NCBI GenBank assembly: GCA_009177215.1
Contig: WFLY01000309.1
Span: 2,526 to 7,974 of the forward strand
Length of the DNA: 5,449 nucleotides
Direction of reading: 5' to 3'
Origin: Bacillota bacterium
GTDB taxonomy: Bacteria; Bacillota; Clostridia; Lachnospirales; Lachnospiraceae
Shown: in pieces, positions 1 through 4,392 of the stretch
How the letters are laid out: each line of letters begins with the position of its first letter
Numbering within the stretch: position 1 is the first letter of the stretch
The notes under the pieces: generated by a model
Database searches by the model: none
The model's input: the letters and a program-made list of their open reading frames with translations, nothing else
What the model was told of the DNA's origin: nothing
Made by a program: the position numbers and the translations under genes

Positions 1-1626
1 CTGCATTCTGCCATCCTCCATACATAAAATAACATCCGCATTCATTACCGTGGAAATCCGCTGGCTCACAAGAAGAACCGTCATATCCCGAGACGCCTGC
101 CGAATTCCCTGTAAAACCTTTGCCTCCGTGGAGGCGTCCAAGGCGCTGGTACTGTCGTCCAGTATCAGTATCTTAGGCTTCTTCAACATCGCCCTTGCAA
201 TGGAAAGACGCTGCTTTTGTCCGCCGGAGAGGTTCACCCCTCCCTGCCCCAGTATGGTATCATATCCCTCGGCAAAGGTATCTATAAAAGTATCCGCACA
301 GGCTAAAGCCGCAGCCTCCCTTATTTCCCTTTCCGATGCATTTTCATCTCCCCAGCGCAGATTTTCGGCGATGGTTCCCGTAAACAACAGCGCCTTTTGT
401 GGAACCACCGCAATGCTGTCACGAAGCGTTTCCACGGATATTCGAGTCACATCGTTTCCGTCTATCCGTATCCGGCCCTCGCAAGCATCATAGAATCTGG
501 GCACCAGATTCACCAGCGTGGACTTACCCGAACCGGTAGTTCCGATAATTCCTACGGTATCCCCTTCCCTTGCATGAAAGCTAAGCTTTTCTATTGCCGG
601 GCGCGCCGCACCGAAATACGCAAAGGAGACATTATCAAACACAATGTCTCCATGAACCGCTATATTGTTCTCGTCCTCCGGCTCCTTCTGCGACGGCACC
701 TCCCGCAAAACCTCCTCCACACGCTCCGAGGAAGCCACGGCCCTAACCGCGGAATTTAAAATATTTGATACCATGCCCAGCGCAAAAAGCACCTGCGTCA
801 TATAATTTACGGACGCCATCAGCTTTCCGATTTCCTCGGACGGCTGATGTGAGGATGCAAACAGCATTATCACGATACCAAGATTCACGGTCAGATTGAT
901 AAGAGGCGCAAAAACGGCAAGCACACGCATGGAGGCAATTCCCGCCTCCGCAAACTCTCCCGAAGCCTCTTCAAATTTCTGCTGCTCCTGCTCCTCCGCC
1001 CGAAATGCCTTAACCACGCGGACAGCGCTTAAAAATTCCCTGCTGGTGGCATTTAGCTTATCCAGCTTACTCTGCATTTTCCCGAATTTGGGATAGCCAA
1101 ACTTCATGTTGCAACCGATAAAAATGCTTGCAACACACAAAATAACAAGCATTAACGGAAACAGCGCGGGAGTCTGTGCGATAATCAGTATGACAGCTCC
1201 CACACAGGTAATCGGCGCTTTCATCATAATACGCATAATACCGTTGATAAAGTTTTGAATCTGAGTCACATCATTGGTAATTCTGGTAATAATTGCAGGC
1301 GGGTTCAATCTGTCTATATTTTCAAAGGACAGGGATTGAACCTTCTCATACAGGTCATAGCGGATTTCCCGGCTAATCTGCTGAGAAGTCTTGCTTGCAT
1401 AAATATTTCTCATTACCGCACAAAAGGCGCCTGTTAAAGCGATTCCTAGCATGATTAGGCCATATTTATAGATAGTGGAAGGCTCACTGCTTTTTACTCC
1501 CTTATCCACAATGTAGGACATAAACGTAGGCTGCAGCAAATCCGCAAATGTTTCAATGGTTAAGAAAAAAATTGCGGTAAAAAACATAACAGTATGCCGC
1601 TTAATATAGCGCAGCATAAGCTTCAT
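1..1626 (-). CDS. ABC exporter half-transporter, degenerate-site subunit of a heterodimer (partial, C-terminus missing)
   Basis: Type IV ABC exporter subunit: an N-terminal transmembrane domain fused to an ATPase. Translating from 1626 gives 542 residues open to the window edge; relatives are roughly 575-600, so only the tail is missing. Hydrophobic segments lie at about 13-33, 55-75, 137-153, 155-172, 234-257 and 270-291, consistent with six helices. The nucleotide-binding domain shows A-loop Tyr337, Walker A G362-TTGSGK-S369, Q-loop Gln410, signature LSGGQ 466-470, Walker B ILILD ending at Asp490 and D-loop SALD 494-497. The usual catalytic Glu after Walker B is Asp491, and the switch His is Gln522 (VSQRIST). 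That pair is known from degenerate subunits such as TM287 of TM287/288, so the protein probably needs a second ABC subunit, expected past the left edge. The start is fixed by AGGGAGG seven bases upstream. Substrate unknown: drug, lipid or peptide export are all possible. It lies 73 bases after the fucosidase gene on the same strand. Confidence 0.95.
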   Translation of the reverse strand, partial: MKLMLRYIKRHTVMFFTAIFFLTIETFADLLQPTFMSYIVDKGVKSSEPSTIYKYGLIMLGIALTGAFCAVMRNIYASKTSQQISREIRYDLYEKVQSLSFENIDRLNPPAIITRITNDVTQIQNFINGIMRIMMKAPITCVGAVILIIAQTPALFPLMLVILCVASIFIGCNMKFGYPKFGKMQSKLDKLNATSREFLSAVRVVKAFRAEEQEQQKFEEASGEFAEAGIASMRVLAVFAPLINLTVNLGIVIMLFASSHQPSEEIGKLMASVNYMTQVLFALGMVSNILNSAVRAVASSERVEEVLREVPSQKEPEDENNIAVHGDIVFDNVSFAYFGAARPAIEKLSFHAREGDTVGIIGTTGSGKSTLVNLVPRFYDACEGRIRIDGNDVTRISVETLRDSIAVVPQKALLFTGTIAENLRWGDENASEREIREAAALACADTFIDTFAEGYDTILGQGGVNLSGGQKQRLSIARAMLKKPKILILDDSTSALDASTEAKVLQGIRQASRDMTVLLVSQRISTVMNADVILCMEDGRMQ

Positions 1627-1633
1627 GACTATA

Positions 1634-1640
1634 CCTCCCT
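1634..1640 (-). promoter_or_regulatory. Strong ribosome binding site of the ABC exporter gene
   Basis: On the minus strand AGGGAGG is followed by seven bases and ATG at 1626. It decides the start codon: the next in-frame ATG (residue 4) would be spaced too far from it. A GC hairpin ends one base upstream of this site. Confidence 0.85.
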
Positions 1641-1641
1641 T

Positions 1642-1655
1642 CCCGCTTTAGCGGG
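1642..1655 (-). repeat. GC-rich stem-loop directly upstream of the ABC gene ribosome binding site
   Basis: A perfect five-base-pair stem (CCCGC/GCGGG) closes a four-base loop, one base before the Shine-Dalgarno. On the minus-strand transcript it is followed by AAGGGAGG and no U-run, so it does not look like an intrinsic terminator. It may protect or set the processing of the mRNA 5' of the exporter gene, or modulate ribosome access through its CCC facing the GGG of the Shine-Dalgarno. The hairpin is seen; the role is inference. Confidence 0.5.
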
Positions 1656-1668
1656 CATTTATTCAAAA

Positions 1669-1691
1669 TTTGGAAGCGTACTTCATCCAAA
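1669..1691 (-). terminator. Weak inverted repeat after the fucosidase gene, possible leaky terminator
   Basis: TTTGGA (1669-1674) and TCCAAA (1686-1691) are complementary, and an alternative fold pairs GAAG 1673-1676 with CTTC 1681-1684 around a four-base loop. On the minus strand the structure is followed by ATTTTG, a poor U-tract. It starts nine bases after the fucosidase stop codon. Low GC and the short T-run argue for at most partial termination, leaving read-through into the ABC gene likely. Confidence 0.25.
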
Positions 1692-1699
1692 CATTAATT

Positions 1700-4090
1700 C
1701 TACTTTTCAGTTAAAGCATGAATCAGTTCTTTTTCTTCTCCCTGCTTTAAACAAAGCTCTGCCGTCTGTTCGCCGTACTGTACCTTCTTTTTGTAATCCT
1801 CATAGGCATGAATCACAATAGAGGTAAGCCTGCCCTTCTCCCAGCGCAAATCTATTTCTGCATTGCCCACCAGACGCAGCCCCTTCACAGAGCCGCCTTC
1901 CCACGCTGCGGGCAATGCCGGCAGAAGAACCTCTCTATGCTCATCACTCTGCACAAGCATCTGCGCTATTGCGGCACAAACGCCGAAATTGCCGTCTATC
2001 TGGAAGGGCGGATGTTTGTCGAACAGATTGGGATAGGTGGAGCTTTCCAACATTTTTACAATGTTCTCATGGCTCTTTTCCCCATTCCAAAGCTTGGCAT
2101 AGTGATTCATGATCCATGCCCTGCTCCAGCCGGTGTGTCCGCCTCCGTTTGCAAGCCGGTACTCCAAGGTCTTTTCCGCTGCTCTTGCAAGCTGGGGCGT
2201 TTTGTCCACGGAAATCTGCTCGGAGGGGTAAAGGGCATACAGGTGGGAAATGTGGCGATGCCCCGGCTCCAACTCCTCATACTCCTCCATCCATTCCATA
2301 ATCCTTCCCGTGGAATCAATGCAAATGGGGGGCAGTTTTCCGTTTATTTCCCGAAGCCTGTTCATCAAAGCCTCTATATCCGGACAGTCAGGAATTTCAC
2401 AAGCCGCTTTCTCTTCCTTTTCAAGTATATCATATGCCGTCAAGCAATCATTAAATAAATCCCGCAAAATCTCAAAATCCATAGTAGGTCCCACGCAGCA
2501 GGCTCCGGTCTCACCGTTTCCTGCCCGGAAGCTGTTTTCAGGGGAAACGGAGGGACAGGTAACCAAATAGCCGTCCTTCTCTACCAAAAAGTCGCAGAAA
2601 AACAACGCCGCTTCCGCCATAACAGGAAACATTTCCCTCAAGAATGCCCTGTCCTTGGTATATCTGTAATGGGTCCATATATGGGTACAAAGCCAAGCCG
2701 CCCCCATTGTCCAATAGGTTGCGGGATACCATGTGTCTTGAGGGGCACAGTCGCCCCTTGCGTCCGTATTATGGTGTGCCACAAAGCCTCTGCAGCCGTA
2801 CATTTCTCTGGCGGCTCTCCTGCCGCTTTTCCTCATCTTCTTTATTAAATCAAAAAGGGGCATATGGCACTCCGACAAATTGCAGCTCTCTGCCAACCAA
2901 TAATTCATCTCCGCATTAATATTTATGGTGTACTTGGAATCCCAAGGAGGCAGGAAATCCTGATTCCAGATTCCCTGTAGATTGGCGGGCAGGGTTCCCT
3001 CCCTGCTGCAGGAAATCAGCAGATAACGTCCAAAATCAAAAAGCTCCTTCTGTAGGCCGATATCGCTCTCCCCTGCCTTTACTCTGTTAAGCCTTTCGTC
3101 CGTGGGGAGCTTATCTCTATCCTCCATGTCCTCCAAGGTCAAGGAAACTCTATTATACAGACTCTTATAATCCTCAATATGTTCCTTCTTAAGCTCCTCA
3201 TATTCCTTGGCCATGGCACTGTCCGTTATATGTATCAGCTTATCCTGCACCAATGCCTGCAGCGCCATCTGGTATCGGTACTCTCTTTCCTCCGCCCTTG
3301 ACAGTTCGCCTTCCTCCTGAAGCCAACAGGGAAGCTCGGCATTTTCATATTTTTCCGCATAAGTGTCTATTTCCTTGGGGGTACAATGCCAAGTAGTGTC
3401 CGCACAAAAATACAATACCGCTTCATCAGCGTCCTCCACCTGAATCGTTTCACCGATTATCCGCAGGCTTCCGCCCTTCACCTTCGCCCGAAGCAGCAGG
3501 GAAAATTCTGCTCCGCCCCTTCCAAGATTACCGTAAAGGCAGATTCCGTCCTCTCCCAATTTCCCTACGCCGTCGCTGTATTTACCTCTGCCAAGCTTTG
3601 CGGAGAAGGTGACGGCTTCCGGCTTATCCGCACTCAAACGCATTATCATACAATCCGCCGGCTTGGAAACAAACAGCTCGCGGCGGTAGGCGGTTTCCCC
3701 CACCCTATAATCCACACAGGCAACGGCCTCATCAAGCTTCAAATCTCTCTCATAGCCGTCGCATTCCGGGGAGTGGACAAAATACAGCTGCATATCTCCC
3801 AGCGTCTGATAAGGGTGCTGTCCCTCCGGACAGCCGGCCATAGCCATATTCATCAAATCCTGCGCCTTGGCGAACTGTCCGTCAAACAGATACTCCCTTA
3901 TCCGGGGCAGCCGCTCCTTCATATCCGGATTGATGCGGTTCACATGACCTCCGTACCACATGCTTTCTTCGTTTAACTGTATTCTCTCACCGCAAACCTT
4001 ACCAAAAACCATAGCCCCCAGCCTTCCGTTCCCCAAGGGAAGCGCTTCCTCCCAGCATTCTGCCGGCTGCTTGTACCATAATCTGTTCAT
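1700..4090 (-). CDS. GH95 family alpha-L-fucosidase-type glycoside hydrolase, cytoplasmic
   Basis: A complete 796-residue enzyme of glycoside hydrolase family 95, whose members are inverting enzymes that cleave terminal alpha-1,2-linked L-fucose or, in some, alpha-L-galactose. The N-terminal beta-sandwich opens with the family hallmark LWYKQPA (4-10), ALPLGNGRLGAMVFG (16-30) and IQLNEESMW (37-45). The (alpha/alpha)6 catalytic region spans about 275-710. Residues matching the active site of Bifidobacterium bifidum AfcA are Asn390 and Asn392 (NINAEMNYW), Glu518 (SPEN, general acid) and Asp699 (QIDGNFG); HRHISHLYALYP (611-622) is also conserved. A short beta domain closes the protein. No signal peptide or anchor is visible, so it should act inside the cell on imported oligosaccharides. 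The start at 4090 is chosen because GGAGG lies six bases upstream and the family homology begins at residue 3; the frame is open further upstream to a TTG at 4159, but without a ribosome binding site. Fucose versus L-galactose preference is not settled here. Confidence 0.95.
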   Translation of the reverse strand: MNRLWYKQPAECWEEALPLGNGRLGAMVFGKVCGERIQLNEESMWYGGHVNRINPDMKERLPRIREYLFDGQFAKAQDLMNMAMAGCPEGQHPYQTLGDMQLYFVHSPECDGYERDLKLDEAVACVDYRVGETAYRRELFVSKPADCMIMRLSADKPEAVTFSAKLGRGKYSDGVGKLGEDGICLYGNLGRGGAEFSLLLRAKVKGGSLRIIGETIQVEDADEAVLYFCADTTWHCTPKEIDTYAEKYENAELPCWLQEEGELSRAEEREYRYQMALQALVQDKLIHITDSAMAKEYEELKKEHIEDYKSLYNRVSLTLEDMEDRDKLPTDERLNRVKAGESDIGLQKELFDFGRYLLISCSREGTLPANLQGIWNQDFLPPWDSKYTININAEMNYWLAESCNLSECHMPLFDLIKKMRKSGRRAAREMYGCRGFVAHHNTDARGDCAPQDTWYPATYWTMGAAWLCTHIWTHYRYTKDRAFLREMFPVMAEAALFFCDFLVEKDGYLVTCPSVSPENSFRAGNGETGACCVGPTMDFEILRDLFNDCLTAYDILEKEEKAACEIPDCPDIEALMNRLREINGKLPPICIDSTGRIMEWMEEYEELEPGHRHISHLYALYPSEQISVDKTPQLARAAEKTLEYRLANGGGHTGWSRAWIMNHYAKLWNGEKSHENIVKMLESSTYPNLFDKHPPFQIDGNFGVCAAIAQMLVQSDEHREVLLPALPAAWEGGSVKGLRLVGNAEIDLRWEKGRLTSIVIHAYEDYKKKVQYGEQTAELCLKQGEEKELIHALTEK

Positions 4091-4096
4091 AATAAT

Positions 4097-4101
4097 CCTC
4101 C
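4097..4101 (-). promoter_or_regulatory. Ribosome binding site of the GH95 gene
   Basis: GGAGG on the minus strand with a six-base spacer to ATG at 4090. It fixes the start and excludes the longer reading from 4159 or 4156. A nearby CUCC (plus-strand 4107-4110) can pair with four of its bases through a five-base loop, which makes the site potentially maskable. Confidence 0.85.
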
Positions 4102-4104
4102 ATT

Positions 4105-4179
4105 CCGGAGCGTTTACGCGACGGGAAATTCGCAAAAGCAATTTCTGGTCTGCCATCAATACTATTTGTGACGCTCCGG
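4105..4179. repeat. Inverted 9-bp repeat CCGGAGCGT / ACGCTCCGG
   Basis: CCGGAGCGT occupies 4105-4113 and its exact reverse complement 4171-4179, with 57 bases between them. The second copy fills the whole loop of the 4162-4188 hairpin, and the first adjoins the GH95 ribosome binding site. It is GC-rich in an otherwise AT-rich spacer, which makes it stand out. It could act as RNA (loop-tail pairing) or as paired protein-binding half-sites on DNA. Confidence 0.75.
4125..4145 (-). repeat. Second leader hairpin, 8 bp with one bulge
   Basis: GAAATT (4125-4130) pairs with AATTTC (4140-4145), and GC 4132-4133 pairs with GC 4138-4139 around a four-base AAAA/UUUU loop; base 4131 is bulged. It lies between the first leader hairpin and the segment complementary to that hairpin's loop, so it could shorten the distance between the two pseudoknot partners. 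No U-tract follows on the minus strand, so it is not a terminator. Confidence 0.45.
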
Positions 4180-4188
4180 CACAAATAG
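4162..4188 (-). repeat. Perfect 9-bp hairpin with 9-nt loop at the leader's 5' end
   Basis: CTATTTGTG (4162-4170) and CACAAATAG (4180-4188) are perfect reverse complements around the loop at 4171-4179. If transcription starts at the candidate promoter, near 4190, the mRNA would begin about two bases before this stem, a position where hairpins often stabilise messages against 5'-end decay. Its loop is complementary to 4105-4113. Confidence 0.6.
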
Positions 4189-4192
4189 CTGT

Positions 4193-4239
4193 GTGAAAAA
4201 TAAGAACTTTAGTTCTCTGATATCAAGCTTATTTTTCAC
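4193..4239. repeat. Perfect 12-bp inverted repeat bracketing the candidate promoter, probable operator
   Basis: GTGAAAAATAAG (4193-4204) and CTTATTTTTCAC (4228-4239) are perfect reverse complements spaced by 23 bases. One arm covers the candidate -10 box; the other lies just upstream of the candidate -35 box. Inside is a second symmetry, AGAACT-TT-AGTTCT (4203-4216), lying wholly in the -35/-10 spacer. The arrangement suits binding of a dimeric or looping regulator, though the identity of any regulator cannot be read from here. As RNA it could form an AT-rich hairpin, but no U-tract follows the stem on either strand. Confidence 0.55.
4197..4226 (-). promoter_or_regulatory. Candidate promoter of the GH95 gene
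   Basis: On the minus strand TTGATA (4221-4226, five of six matches to the sigma-70/sigma-A -35 box) is followed after 18 bases by TATTTT (4197-4202, four of six matches to the -10 box). A start at about 4190 would give a 100-nt leader beginning at the perfect hairpin. The spacer contains the palindrome at 4203-4216, and the 12-bp inverted repeat overlaps the -10 box, arguing for regulation. The moderate -10 match and AT-rich surroundings keep this tentative. Confidence 0.35.
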
Positions 4240-4276
4240 GCTGTTTTACTTTTCTTAATCGGAATTTTATGATTGG

Positions 4277-4297
4277 TCATTGAACCGCTTTCATTGA
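4277..4297. promoter_or_regulatory. Direct repeat TCATTGA with a cre-like core, possible regulator site
   Basis: TCATTGA occurs at 4277-4283 and 4291-4297, a 14-base period with a seven-base spacer. The stretch 4280-4293 (TTGAACCGCTTTCA) matches the catabolite response element consensus TGWAANCGNTNWCA at 12 of 14 positions, missing positions 2 and 3. A CcpA site before a glycoside hydrolase gene is biologically sensible, but it lies about 90-105 bases upstream of the presumed transcription start, and the match is imperfect. Direct repeats of this kind could alternatively bind an AraC-type regulator. Confidence 0.3.
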
Positions 4298-4348
4298 TAA
4301 ATAGGATCTTATGATACTCAGCATATACTATCTGTATTTCGTCCGCAA

Positions 4349-4392
4349 TGAAAAATAACCTTAAAAATTTGACTTATCCTTTTATTTTTTCA
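4349..4392 (-). terminator. Weak AT-rich inverted repeat over the oxidoreductase stop codon
   Basis: TGAAAAATAA (4349-4358) is complementary to TTATTTTTTCA (4382-4392) apart from one extra T; the latter includes the stop codon TAA of the oxidoreductase gene. In the minus-strand transcript the downstream arm itself supplies a U-run. The stem is almost entirely A-U, so termination would be inefficient. I see no better terminator between this gene and the GH95 gene. Confidence 0.2.

Larger units (their letters stand above)
4091..4190 (-). promoter_or_regulatory. Structured 5' leader of the GH95 gene with potential pseudoknot
   Basis: Read on the minus strand, the leader contains in order: a perfect nine-base-pair hairpin (4180-4188 with 4162-4170) with a nine-base loop CCGGAGCGT (4171-4179); a second hairpin (4125-4145); and ACGCTCCGG (4105-4113), the exact complement of the entire first loop, ending three bases before GGAGG. 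Loop pairing with this segment would form an H-type pseudoknot beside the Shine-Dalgarno. Alternatively CUCC inside the segment can pair with GGAG of the Shine-Dalgarno. The two pairings exclude each other, as expected of a translational switch. It does not match any riboswitch class I recognise. The complementarity is seen directly; RNA function and any ligand are inference, and chance or DNA-level operator use remain possible. Confidence 0.45.

Noticed and set aside
1808..2458. Plus-strand open frame of 216 codons
   Set aside because: Fully antisense to the GH95 gene, no recognisable domain and no ribosome binding site; explained as a shadow of the coding strand.
3386..3976. Plus-strand open frame of 196 codons
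   Set aside because: Also antisense within GH95, with composition that mirrors the coding strand and no family features.
4091..4159. Longer GH95 protein starting at TTG 4159 or ATG 4156, adding 22-23 residues
   Set aside because: No Shine-Dalgarno precedes these codons, the added residues are not like the family or a signal peptide, and GGAGG is ideally placed for ATG 4090.
4105..4179. Invertible promoter flanked by CCGGAGCGT inverted repeats
   Set aside because: Repeats are only 9 bp, the enclosed 57 bases contain no promoter in either direction, and no recombinase gene is in the window.
4193..4239. Intrinsic terminator or miniature transposable element
   Set aside because: The stem is AT-rich with no U-tract after it on either strand, the element is only 47 bp, and no flanking target duplication is visible.
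4320..4348. Alternative promoter TTGCGG-17-TATGCT on the minus strand
   Set aside because: Weak matches at both boxes (three and four of six); it would place the cre-like site just downstream, which is plausible, but the evidence is too thin to annotate.
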